Of a DNA stretch of 64,000 nucleotides, positions 25,512 through 37,799 are shown one piece after another. The stretch comes from Nyssa sinensis (lineage: Eukaryota > Streptophyta > Magnoliopsida > Cornales > Nyssaceae). Positions within the stretch are counted from its first letter, which is position 1. Each line of letters opens with the position of its first letter. The translations under genes were made by a program, and so were the position numbers. The notes beneath the pieces were generated by a model. The model saw only the letters and a program-made list of their open reading frames with translations. It was not told the DNA's origin and ran no database searches. The stretch covers positions 4,870,501 through 4,934,500 of the forward strand of contig CM018032.1 of assembly GCA_008638375.1 (NCBI GenBank). The letters are read 5' to 3'.

Positions 25512-28500
25512 TCAAGCATGTGGAGAAGTAAAGGTCAATTTGAGTGTTGAGTTTTGTGATTCCCAGAGACACCTGCACTCAGGCAAAGGATTTGTGTAAA
25601 TAGAAGTTTTTCTCTTGGTTTTTCTAACTCTAGGTACCATTATTCCCTTGCGGTCACTTTCAGCTAGCATTGCTTTCATTTGATCCTTGAAAGAATCCCA
25701 ACTGCAAACCAATGAACAGACAGGTCTTTTTCAGTGTCTGTTTATGTTTGGATTTATCAAAATGATAGAAATTCAAAGAAACCAAATTTAAGATTTTCAA
25801 GCATATTTCCATTATTGTCAAGAATGAAAAAATACAATATTTACCAGCTAACATAAATAGGCAGTTTATGAGATGTTTAATTATTTGTTACTTCACCATT
25901 TACTGGTTTCATGGTTGGATTCATCAATCTTACCACCAACAAATAGACAACCCCGACACGGGCAGGTTTTATTCTTGATTCATATTTTGACATCGTACTT
26001 TTGCAGACACATCCACCAAGGCACTAAATATTCTATGTCAAGGCTCTTTCAAACATACACGTTTATATAGCAATTAGTTCTATGTATTTTGAAAACACAA
26101 TGTGAGCCTAAATATCTTGGGACGCAGCCCTAGAGCACGGATCATGATGTTAGGCTTTGTATTTTGGAGAAACACACTGGTTAGGGGGAAGAGAAGCAAA
26201 GAGAAATTTTTCAAAAACTGCCCTTCTCTGTGGTTTGGTTCAGTTTAAGACGAGAGAAAATGAAAAAAAAAAAAGGAAGTGATGAGGAAAGAAAGAAAAT
26301 ATTTCTCTCTGGCCTCCAAAATGATAATAAAAACTATCACTTTAATTGTGAGATGGTTTGAAGTGATTTAAATAAAATTACAACATTTTAGTACAAAGTA
26401 CAAGAACATAAAAGAGGGATGTGGAGAGACCAATCATTTTTCTTCCTTCCCTTTCTCAATTTTTTCTTCTACGTAACCAAACTAATGAAGTTTATAATAT
26501 TATCTTCTGTTCTTCTCTCTTCCATTTTCCTATTATGTTCTCTTTCTCTTCTTTTAAACAAGGAACATGAGAAGCTTGAAGGATCCATTACAAGGAATTT
26601 GGATATCTTCAAGCATGTGCCTAACATGACATGCCTAGCACATTAATCCTTTCCATCTTCAACTATTTTTTATTGGATCACAGACTCGTTATCTAATTAC
26701 TGCAAGAGAAGCCTACTCCAATAAAAATTCTCAGTTAATGCATTGTTCGATTAGCCTCTGAAAAATGCAGTTAAATACACACCTGGGAAATATGCAATGA
26801 AGATAAAAGGAAAAATTATACATTGAAGATAAATGGGAGATTACCTGATGTTTGTGTCCTGCAGTAAGACAACAAGCTTGCTTTTGTCAGGCTTTATGGT
26901 TTTAGCATGTCCATCATAGAGGAATCTCCTGTGGCCCATCAAAAAGTGCGGGAAGTTTCCACCTTGAGTAGTAACAAATACTTCACTAAACAAGCATACT
27001 ATGTAATCCAAAGCGGCCAATCTCGAAGAGTAGCCCTATAAACCAAAAGAGGAATAAAAGGAGTTAATCAAGTTTGTAGACCTCACTGGATCTATCGGAA
27101 ACTGGGTTGATATGACAAGATTGGAATGCAATTTTCAGTCAGCTTGATTTTCAGATTGTTTTGCTACTCCCTCAGTCCCATTTTAAAAGTCTCTTTTGGG
27201 AAACCCGACTTTTTAAGGAAAATCAACTCTATAAGGAAACGAGCATTTAATGCTTTCACACTTGAGTGAAAAGTTGAACATAATGGCAAGACAGAATTCA
27301 TGTAGCTGACCCCAAATAGTTAGGATAAGGAGTTGTTGAGAGTACACTTAAGTGAAAAATACAAATTTACAAAACTAAGGGAATTGTACAATACTTTTGA
27401 GTATTGGCTTTTCAAATTTGACTTATATTTTGGGACTTGCAAAGAGCAAAAAGGGACTCTCAAATTAGGACGAAGGGAGAATAATTTATTAGAACCTATA
27501 CAATGTACACTTAGACACATAACTCTGGGAGCCAAGTAAGTGGCTTTGACTGATTCATCCACTCATCAATATGGTTCAAACAAAAAAGGAAGCAAACCTG
27601 TTCAACTTGAATTAGCCAGTTGAATTTGCTTCATTTTATTTTATTTTCTTGTTTTATTTTGATAAGTCAGTTGAATTTGCTTCATAAAAACCAGAAGATA
27701 ATAACTTAAAATTTTATGATTCATAATATATGAATATTAAAAAGCCCATTTTGCATACACATTAAGAAAGCATTGGAGCTTGTGAATAAAATAAAAACTA
27801 TAGCACAGGGTGAACTCCAAAGAAAGGTTAATATCTATACATTCGTTCTGTGATTCAATCCAGACCAGTCCCATCTTTATGATAATTGATTAAATCAGCT
27901 ACATTTCACAGTTATGCCATATCATAAAATTTCCATTTCAATTTTATTTTCTAGTCTAGCATTTCAATTGTGGTTCCATCTAGAAAAGACTAAACTGAAT
28001 GCATATATTGTTGAAATGCCATTACAACATTTTGGGCATTGGACCGAGCAACTGGCAGTGTACCCAAAATAAAAGATAAATAAATAAAAGAGAAACTTAC
28101 TAACTAGTCATGATCATGAGTTGACTAGTGCATTTCTTTATAAGTTGATTAGTGCATTTTATATTGATTATTGACTACAGCTAGTACGGAATTCAGCATA
28201 TACTACACTATACAAAGGGAGAGGGTAGGTGAAAAGGACATGTCTCAAGTAAGTAAATTTCCAACATTTCAAGTTAGTTAATATTTAGGCTCCAAAGTAA
28301 AGGAACGGTGAAATGAATTGGGTAGCCAACCTGAATGGTGGCAATAAATTATGACAATGACAATCATTGAGTAGAGATTTAGGACAGCTTAGGACACCAA
28401 AACACTACATAAAAAATGGGAATAACATGTTGTAAGAGGAAGTGCAAAATATTACCTGAAAGGAAGTGAGCTCATCTGGGGTTGCAAGGGACGCCTTGGT

Positions 28501-31500
28501 CTGTAGAAGGGGAAACATCTTCAGTAGAGGAGCTAAATTTCTCTCAGCCTGGTAAATTTCCCCCGAGGCCAAATAAATAGGAGTGCTGTTGGAAAATCCC
28601 ATACCCCTCAGCATCATCCCAACCTATGCTGACAAAGAAAAATATGTGCAACAAAAAGAGTTATCATCTACTGGGATAGAAGACCCGCTAGCAGTTACAT
28701 AACAAAATTGGAACAAAAAATCAAATAGATCAGATCACATCCAAAAAGTGAATAAATATGGAGCATTTAGGTGCATTACATAACATGAGATTGTAGACAA
28801 CAATTTTGAAGCATTATAGAAGATCCTTGTCTCATTGAAATTGTATTTAAGCCTATTTACAGAATGAGCATATTACAATCAGTGAGATTGGGAAACAAAA
28901 TATAAAAACAGTTCCTAAAAAGTCATTTGTGTGTTTTTCAATTATTCCAGGAGGACCAGGACAAGCAAAGATAAAATTCTCAAAAAATAAAAATTACCGA
29001 TCAGAAAATCAAACTGCCAATCAAATGGATAAAATATCAGCTATATTTAAGACCTAGCCAACATAAAGCAAGGATTTTCTGCTAGAAACAAAAGGTCCCC
29101 ATGCAATCTGCACATTAAAAAAAAAAATTTGCATGACCAGAGGTGGCCAAGAAAAATCTGAATTCATTCAGGGTCGCTTGCCCCTGGATATGTATGTACA
29201 CATCTGCACAGATGCAGAGAGATATATATTAGGCCTTCATGTGTGTGTGGGAGTAAGCATATTCCTTTCTCTGCTGCACTCATCCTAATATATTTTTATG
29301 TGGAACAAGCATTTCAAAAACAAAAACAGAAAAAACAAACAAATTGCAACATAGTTGGTTCGTAATAAACAGAGGGGAAAAAAGGGCAAGTATAAACACC
29401 ATGAGCTATTCCAATTTCCCATTAAAAAAAAAGAATATAATGAATTAAAAATTAAGATAAAACAGTTACTGATGTAAATCAGCTCTCATTTGAATTTTGT
29501 CAAATATGTGGGTGGGTGATAAACAATGCTAATTTTTTTTTTTTAATTATGATACGATGAAAAAGAAAATAAGGGAGAAAAAGGGTAGAAGACAGAAGTA
29601 GGAGAGGGAAAGCACATTGCATGTTCCAAACCTCTCGTCACAAGAAAAGAAGATAGAGAAAGAGGGAGAATGAAGGCAATAACATAGGTAGCAAGAGAAA
29701 AGAGATAAATAAAGACAGATAAAGAGAAGTGAATAGGGAAAGAGGGAGAGATGAAGAGAAGTGAATGGAAAGAGGGAGACAGCACAAAGCTCTTCCAAAC
29801 ATTCATCCAATATTATCCCATCTCAATGCATGACTCACTTTTCCCCTAAGAGACCTATTAATAGACCTTACAAAACCCTAAAAACACATAATTGCCTTTT
29901 AAAATTAACCTACCCAAATGTTAAATATATGAGACAAATTTTAAAGCCCTAAAAACCCTTTTAAAAAAAGAAAATACAACAATTTTTTATCCATGTCAAA
30001 TAAGCCCTGGACAAGATATTGAAATGGTAGAGTTCGCAGAAATCAAAGGCAAACGACATCAGGGTGCATGATTTACAAAACCTAACCTTCCCATAAGCCA
30101 TCACCATATTCCTTTTTCTAAAAAGCAGAAACTGAAACTAAATAATTGAGATAGTAGAGTTCCAAAACTAACCTCCAAAGGGGTCATAGGGCACTTTCCA
30201 TTGATTCGATTAAGACCAGGTGCAATTACACGATCTTTACGTTTGAACTTCTGCCCCCAACCTTTTTCCCGTATTGAATCCATTTCAACTTTTTCAGCCT
30301 CTCCTCCATCATACACACAGCATGAGAAGGCCACCATGTCCTACAAGTTGAAGATAGATGATTGATTGATTTTTATAAGATTAGAAATCCAATAAAACAA
30401 ATATTATAAGATTCAAAATTCCCTATAAGATAAATCAGAAATAAAAAATTGGTACCTCCTCAAATCGAAGGTGGACAGAGACATACTTCCCACCAGTACT
30501 AGAGCTCCTCTCAACCATTCGGTTGACTAATTTTTTTGCAAGTGCAGAGATGGGAAAAGAGAATCTTAATGCTTCATAATTGGCTAGGCATCTTAAAAAT
30601 TGAATATGGGGTGGAACCTTCATTGCCAATCTGTTCGCGAATGGAGCAATGCGGATAACTCTGCATCAAGCAGGTAACCAATTAAGAGACAAAAAGTAGT
30701 TCGCATACAATATTTTAGAATAAGTTTTACTTGTGAGTGGGACAAAGAAAATTCTGAGGAGAGAATAGTTATAATTTGCCAGTCTCATGCTAATTCAAAC
30801 AACAGATAAGTGTTTACCAACAAGTATCATTCTTCCATACTCCACTATCCTCTGCTAATCAGTTTAACAGACCGTACGTTGTAATGCACTAATACTATTC
30901 AAGTAAGAAGCCAACAGGTAATCACCATAACCACCTTGTTGATTATAAAAGCATATACGTCCATATGTATTCTATTTTTTATAAGATTATCAATGTAGTT
31001 ATGTATATATTTTTACATAGTACTTTGCAATAATATGATTATTTCTAATTAATCTGCCATGTTGACACACATATGCCCAGTCAAGCACATACCCCGATCA
31101 GCTAGCAGTTATATATTTTCCTACATGGATTTTGAGGGCCCCAATGGATGTATGTATAAGAGTTGGATTTTTCTAACACTCTTTTGTAAGAATTTGGAGA
31201 CCCAGCAATTTAACATGTTAAGCAACTAGTTGCTCCAAAAACTTAAGCTCTAACAATGTATATTAGGCTTTCAACATTCACTTTCACGTGCGACCCTAGA
31301 CTTGCATGTAGAGAGGTAAAGAAATTACAAACAAATGCAAAACAAAACAAAGTGCAAATACAAACACAGTATAAATGCAAATGGAGAGACTTAAACCAAT
31401 ACCTCTCCTAACCAATGCTCTGATACCATGTTAAGCAACTGGTTGCTCCAAAAGCTTGAGTTGGTAGAGAATAAGTTAACAATGTATATCAAGCTCTAAG

Positions 31501-34021
31501 CTTACCATATGGATCCCAATCTACAAGGCAATTAAAGTAAACCAAAGACTACTAACTTTTTTTCCTATTTCATAATCGCTTGTACACAGTTAAAGTAAAC
31601 CATAGGTTTTAGGTCTACAGAAAACCTATCCTCATCATCATAAAGTGGCTTCAAACCCAAGAACATACATGTAGAAATCGGGCCAGTGCAAATAAATAAA
31701 ACTTGAACTAGGAGTTCAATACACATCCAACAGGGTACTTCACACATCGTTAAGTGTCCATGTAACAGAGTAGCAAAGCTTTTTGAGAGCTTTGCATCAA
31801 AGCATCAATATTTGTTACATGAGCTATTATATGACACATCTACATAGGTTTAGAAAATCCATCAAAATGAACCATATAATTTTTTCTTTAATAGATAGAA
31901 GCAAATCACTAAAAAAGGCCAAGGGGGCTCAACCCATGTACACATGAAGTATACTATGAGAAGACAAAAACTAAAGCTAAACAAAAGGCCTAAAAAACAC
32001 ACCCCAAAAAAAAGGAGGCAAAAAAATAAAATAAACAAACACCATATATGCCAAAAGGAACTCTCCGACTACGAACCACTATCCAACCTTATAGAATTAT
32101 TTGTACTTCATAGATAGGAACTCCCCCTATCTATGAAGCATTGATAATTCTATAAGGTTGTCATATATGTATTAGTTAAGGATACTCCTCGAATACTTGC
32201 AAATACATAGCCGATACTTCCTAAACATATCCATGATTTGAAAATAATTTTTTTAAGTCCAAACACTTATCTAGTACTTTTTGGATATTTTAAGATACAT
32301 CTAACATGTCTTGAACATTAAGATGTGATATTAACGAGAGTTTTAAGTACTTCAATTATTTCCTAGTGAATAAGAATTGAAAATAATAACTGAAGTAAAT
32401 AATATTGAATTTGATCCCAAGTGACAACTTTCAAATCCATGCCCCCAACTCTATAGAAATACTCCAAGCATTGGTTGCACATTTTACCAACACCCATGAC
32501 AACCCAACACTCTTGTCTAATTAGCCTACCAAGCAAGACCAAAGGAACTCCTTCCTTTCTATAAAACCATCTTTTGAGACCTCCAAAGCCACCTCAAATC
32601 CATACCCTTACACTTACATAACACCACCGAGTGGAATCAACAACAAAGAATCAACCTCCATCATACATCATAAACCATTTTTTCACCTTTTTATTGAAAA
32701 TTATGAAACTGGCCATGGATTCCCCTAGTCAGATTTCCATATCCATCCCTACAAAAAACATAATAATAATAACAAAAAAAAAATCAATAAAGAATTTATA
32801 GTTGATTTAGAGAAAACTCCTAACAAAGAAAGCTCTTGCTTACTGTCAAATTTGGCATTGTTGCCGCAAATATAAGGGCATGCTTCATGTGTTATAATTA
32901 GATCACCCATATAATTGATGTGATACCGAAGAATAATGCATAACAGTCCTGTTTTATTCATTGTGATCCTCAAGATTTCCCCATGTCATATTGAGAAAAC
33001 ATTCAAATCCATACCATGCAATCATATTCTTAACAGCAATTTAACTGGATGACGAAACATAAACAACTTCACTTTCTCCTCATCAATATATTATTAAGCT
33101 GAGGAGCAGAAAGTCTAAGGTTGCATTTCAGAAACCCCAACAAAACTAAGGATAGTATTATGCACATGGACTGTTATTCTAGCCATTTTTTTCCACTTCA
33201 TTATTCACACACTGTATTAGTAAGAGAAGTAATCTACAGAACTCTATTATTTACGGCTCATAAAGGAAAGATACGGTGATTAAGTACCTACCCTTGCTGG
33301 TGTAAGACAGGATAAACTTCTCCCAAGTAATAACTGGCAGTAGCCCAAGCTGGGACTCGGAAGTTTGGTATATTGCTGATGTTGAATTCAAATCTTTCCA
33401 TCAATTCTTGAGGTATCTCTCGTACCACTCTCACATAACCCTCGAGGGTGGTTATGAAATGGTCCTCATCATAAACATCACTAAATTCACTGTAAAGCAG
33501 GAAAAGAAGAAAGATTAACGAAAAATGTGTTAAAGAGTATTAAATAATAAAATTACACCCTCTCTAATAGCTCAAGCTTTTAAATGAGTTGATGATTTAA
33601 CATTGTATCAGAACAAGCAAAGGTCTTGGGTTCAAATCTCACCGCCACCCTGATAATTATAATTGATTCATGTGTTCACTCACTCATAATGAAGAGTCTG
33701 GCCACACGTCAGGGGGCGTGTTAAAGTATTAAATAACAAAGTTGCACCCTCTCCAATAGCTTAAACTTTTAGATGAGTTGGTGATTTAACAAATTGAAGA
33801 ACATGCGGAAGTTTTTAAAGCTATTTCGATTGAACGTACACAAAAATATCAGATGATAGGACTGAAATGTTAAGTCCATAATTTGTTAGCAAGTCAAAGA
33901 ACGAAAACATATACTTGGCAGACTACTTTTATAGCAAGATAAAACTTCACATCATAAATACTGAAAACATAGAAGGAAAAATCAGAACAGTAAAATTTAT
34001 ATATGTATAATTGTATATATG

Positions 34022-34052
<31 letters not shown>

Positions 34053-37000
34053 ATGAAACCACACCATTAGAATCCTCTCCTAGAGCATTAGAATGGATCA
34101 TCGAGTTTCATCCCATTACATTATTCTTAAGGACTTGATGTCCTAAACCTTTTCTGTGAGAAGACACTTGATTCTGTTTTCTGTGTCTTAAATTGTATCT
34201 TCTTGCAGAGCCATCAACTTACAAACTAATTGAGGTTCCGATGGAAGATTCTGCAATTTCTTTCTACAAGAATTCAAACAGAGAAAGGATGATTAAAGGA
34301 AAAGAATTTAAATCTTGCCTCGGATCCCTCCAAACACTATGGAATTCAAAACGAGGGATGACTAGTATTGCATCCAATAGCCTCGCCACAGCAACTGCAT
34401 TGCAGATCTGCCAGTAAAGTAATTAAGATTGAGAACAAATTTCAAAAGTATATATAGAGGATAAAGTACATTATCACATGCATATCTGGCCAATAATCTA
34501 TTTCAAAAGTCACATATTTGCAGGATTACAACTTCTCCTCATTTCCTTTATCTTCACAAGGAAAGATATTGGGAATATCTACATGTGTGTGATGCAATCT
34601 ACAGCATTTTGTCACGCCCCGTCAAGTTCAAGGAAGGTTACGCCACACAAATGCCACACTTACTTGGAGCATGATGGTTGTTTGGCATGCTTGCTTGGCT
34701 ATATTGTTGGGATATTCTTCGTATATACTAGACTCGTGTAGAGTTGTCTAGGACATTCGAGTATTGTAGTGTTGTGTGGAGTGTTCTAGAATATTGTAGA
34801 AGGGTCTAGGATTGTCTTGTAAAGAATAGATCAACACTCTAGAGTAGGGTAGATAGGAGATATTTGTAGAACAATCCAAAAGGTTCTCTTAAGGAGATGG
34901 GAATATTCTGGAGACAGTTTTGTAACCGTAGGATTAAGATAATACCTTCGATCTAGATATGGTTATTGAATTTTAAAGTTTTATCCTAATTATTCTATTC
35001 AGTTTCCCCTTTTGCTCCTTGAATATTTTTTGTTGGCGTTCAAATTTTTGAAAAAGGAAGAGGGGCACAGTTGAAGTCCTCTTTGGGGCATGTATTACTT
35101 GTAAAAACAATCCAAAAAGTATACAATATTCCAGATGACTCATCCATGGTTTGAAAGTCTACATAAACATCCTTGAGTTACCAGCATTTCCAAGCGAACA
35201 ATGTCAATTATCAGAACCTTTCAAATCATTTAAAACATAATGTCACTCATAGCCAACGAGAAGGGTTTCCATGGGTGACCGGTTGTACAAAGTTGATAGA
35301 CATATAAATAGGCAGATTGGAAAACCTAACATCAAATCCTAGATATTCAATGTGTTGTGGGTTGACATATGTGTGAGGGATGAAATAGTAATTATGAAGC
35401 ATGTTTTAAGGAATCAAAGATTTGATAGAATGCATTGAGAATTTTATTGGAGTGGAAGTAAAATAATAATCTGACAACTAAGTCGGCGATTAATTACAAA
35501 AGGAATCACATACCGAAGAGCGTTGCTGATTAAGGCCACCATTAGCTTCAACAATCAAGTAGTGGCCAGACACAAAGGACTCTGAAATGAAAACATCAGT
35601 TAATTTTTATTTCATATAAAGAAAGTTGTTCTTCATCACTTTAAAAAAGTTCTATGTCCTATAATATTCTCCCAACTACTGAACTAACAATTTAGCCTGA
35701 AACAAATTTGAAGAGATGTGTGAAGAAATCATTAAGCGTATCATTGGATGATATTACATTATCATACTGAAAGGATGACAAATGAAGCAGAGAACGTCAA
35801 AATTAATATTATTATACCAAAATGGCGGCTAGCTGTTGTGTTTGAACAAGGTTTCTGCTCTTTCAGCTTCCTTTTGTATCTCCACACAGAAGACAACTAC
35901 AAGAAAAAGTGACACATTATTTCAGCTAATAACAAATACGTCATAGAAATCTTAAAATAACATAAACCAAGTGATGCAACCTATATTTTCTAAGATTAGG
36001 TATTTCATTCTGCAAATAAGATCATAGAATACAGGATGCAACTACAAAACAATGTTGATAAAAAGGTGAATATTTTCTTCAATCAAAGCAAGAATAAAAG
36101 AGAAGTTAATTCCCCAACACGAATTATCTTGTCATACTACATTGCTTTAACGCATCGATTCTAAATACATTAGCTTCCAAAAGTAGTATGCATCCAAAAA
36201 TAACAATTATAAATTACAAACTAAACCAGATGTCTACCGGTCTTGATATAATGGTAAGACCACATTCCCCAGAAAATTATTTCAAGATAGAAACCTCTTT
36301 TCCACTTTGAGTATTTTTTCCTCCCCGGCCAATAACTAACTAGAAACTTCTCTTAAAAATATAAGAAATCTGCTTTTAACACCTAAATAAGTTTTGAAAT
36401 ACTTCTAAAAACACTCTTCATAAATGCAATATTAAGATTTTTAAGAAATTTGTTATCTTACTTTTTGTGACATTTACAAAAGAACTAAGTTTCCAATTGC
36501 TTCCTGTACATAATGACACATTAACAACCCATTCGCATGTTGAACAAATGTATCCATGTAACAATCAAGTCATCAAGACTTGAATATTGAGTTGCTTTCT
36601 GAGTAGATAAACTAGTGTGATTTATTAATTGCCGAGAACTACGGAGGAGGAATGATAAAAGCAATTATTGATTAGATTCAATTGCAAAATCGACATATAG
36701 GTAGACTATGTTTATATATACCCATAATAAATTATAAACACATCTAAAAACTCCACTATCCAAGCTTCTCAAAAGCTATCCTCAATTGAAGTTTCACAAA
36801 TAAAAAATATAATGGTTTCCCTCAACTTATAGAGCACTTCACGACCAACAAAGCCAATTAATTGTATTGGTGCCAAGTCCATTCAAAATTCAAATTTATT
36901 TTCTTTCCGTACATTTACTAAGCTGCCAAACAGAAAAGGACTGCCAGCGAAAGAAAAGAAGAAAAAAAATAAAAAGTTGAAAATTATAACAGCATCCATT

Positions 37001-37518
37001 CAATAAAACTAATTAAATTAAACAGTTCAGTGCCATATATTTTCTTTTTATTGCATTTTCTCAGCAACCAAACAAGAAAGTGGTTTTCAAAAAAAGGTAA
37101 AATATGAAAATTCCATTAAGAGAACCTCAATTGCCGACAAATTGTCGGACTGAATCTCATGCCACAGCTTCTGGAAGATCTCATGGCTACGGTACACCGA
37201 CCCAGGTGAAGGTCGAAACTGTATCATAGCAGAGAAGGGACCCGCGCACATGATCAGGCCCGATACATATAGAAGAGTCAAGAGGAAGAAATACCGGAAG
37301 CTTCGCCCGACGAATAATCCGGAGAGGAAGCTCTCCCGGCGGGAAAATGAATGCGCTTTGGACGGAAGCCGTCGCCGGCGGCAATGGCGGTGGCTAAATT
37401 GACGGCGAGGTGATATTGGTGGACTGGAAGAGCCACTATCGCTGGAGTAGCCATTAGTGGTGGCGTGGTAGTGGGTCTTGGGTTTCATGGGTGGCAGTGG
37501 CTTGTTGTTTGAACCCAT
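25512..37518 (-). CDS. GDP-fucose O-fucosyltransferase-family protein
   Basis: Ten exons assembled by eye: 37518-37126, 35896-35818, 35581-35514, 34407-34319, 33489-33292, 30660-30456, 30340-30173, 28623-28456, 27035-26845, 25701-25512. The CDS is 1749 bp (582 aa) and all phases agree. N-terminal residues 1-74 are Ser/Pro/Arg-rich and cytosolic. Residues about 75-97 ([20 protein letters not shown]) form one membrane anchor, giving a type II Golgi topology. The lumenal catalytic region has [15 protein letters not shown] (164-178), [19 protein letters not shown] (211-222), [11 protein letters not shown] (336-346), IYLASGEIY and [17 protein letters not shown] (478-494), the GGNF signature of plant PF10250 proteins. 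These transfer fucose to proteins or cell-wall glycans; this member's substrate is unknown. The fourth intron (34318-33490) begins GC instead of GT (AG|GCAAGA). Several introns carry transposable elements. Start chosen because no upstream in-frame ATG fits. Confidence 0.93.
27167..27479. mobile_element. Stowaway-like MITE in intron 8 of the fucosyltransferase gene
   Basis: Ends are CTCCCTCAGTCCCA on the left and, reversed from the right, CTCCCTTCGTCCTAATTTGA. A TA dinucleotide precedes the left end; the right flank is AA, so the TA target duplication is degraded. Length 313 bp, non-coding. Short open frames here are repeat-derived. Confidence 0.7.
31216..31500 (-). mobile_element. TRIM-like LTR element in intron 5 of the fucosyltransferase gene
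   Basis: Two direct repeats starting TGTTAAGCAACT at 31216 (to about 31276) and 31429 (to about 31497), the second with an internal insertion. Next to the right repeat, GCTCTGATACCA (31417-31428) is the complement of the TGGTATCAGAGC primer-binding site for initiator tRNA-Met. This sets the orientation as minus, the same as the gene. The internal part (about 150 bp) is non-coding. No convincing target duplication. Confidence 0.72.
32085..32159. repeat. 75-bp near-perfect hairpin in intron 5
   Basis: Outer arms AACCTTATAGAATTAT and ATAATTCTATAAGGTT (16/16) and inner arms CTTCATAGATAGG and CCTATCTATGAAG (13/13) are separated by small mismatched spacers, with a short AACTCCCC-type loop. It would fold strongly in the pre-mRNA. 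Confidence 0.85.
33528..33791 (+). mobile_element. TRIM element, 264 bp, in intron 4 of the fucosyltransferase gene
   Basis: LTR-like direct repeats at 33528-33602 and 33719-33791, both starting TGTTAAAG and ending TTTAACA. A primer-binding-like TTGTATCAGAAC (33603-33614, two changes from TGGTATCAGAGC) follows the first. A purine run AGGGGGCG precedes the second. Flanks AAATG/AATTG are a decayed 5-bp target duplication candidate. Same family as the TRIM at 57353-57600. Confidence 0.82.
34018..34052. repeat. (TA)n microsatellite in intron 4
   Basis: A run of alternating T and A, preceded by interrupted TATATG units. Confidence 0.85.
34610..35060 (+). mobile_element. Probable LTR fragment (gypsy-like) in intron 3
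   Basis: The stretch begins TGTCACGCCCCGTCAAG and ends with TGTAACCGTAGGATTAAG, ACCTTCGATCTAGATATGG and TTTATCCTAATTATTC, words I associate with plant gypsy LTRs. No second LTR, primer site or target duplication was found, so boundaries are approximate and the assignment is tentative. Confidence 0.4.
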
Positions 37519-37713
37519 GCAAGAGAAAGAAAGACTAGTGAGAGACAGAGTGGAGAGAGAGAGTAGAAAGAGAGAGATTTTGTCTGGGGTGTTGCAGTGA
37601 GAGTGTGATAAAGATGGGTTTCGATTCTTTTGCGGTGGCGTTAAGTTCTTTGTATCGGCATATGTTTGTCCTCTTGCCTGGGATTTGTTTTTTCAAAAGT
37701 AGGGCGGTAGTGC

Positions 37714-37718
<5 letters not shown>

Positions 37719-37759
<41 letters not shown>
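37719..37759. repeat. (GA)n microsatellite upstream of the fucosyltransferase start
   Basis: About 20 GA units lying 200-240 bp before the ATG. On the gene strand this is a (CT)n tract, typical of plant 5' UTRs and core promoters. Confidence 0.88.
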
Positions 37760-37761
<2 letters not shown>

Positions 37762-37799
37762 TGTGAGTTACAGAGACAGGAAGCAAGGGTTGAAGTGGA

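Noticed and set aside
29543..29810. Overlapping hydrophobic minus-strand frames of 87 codons
   Set aside because: They lie in intron 7 of the fucosyltransferase gene and come from an A/G-rich low-complexity stretch.
33600..33660. tRNA-like GGGTTCAAATCTCACC word
   Set aside because: No acceptor or anticodon arms; it is the interior of a TRIM next to its primer-binding site.
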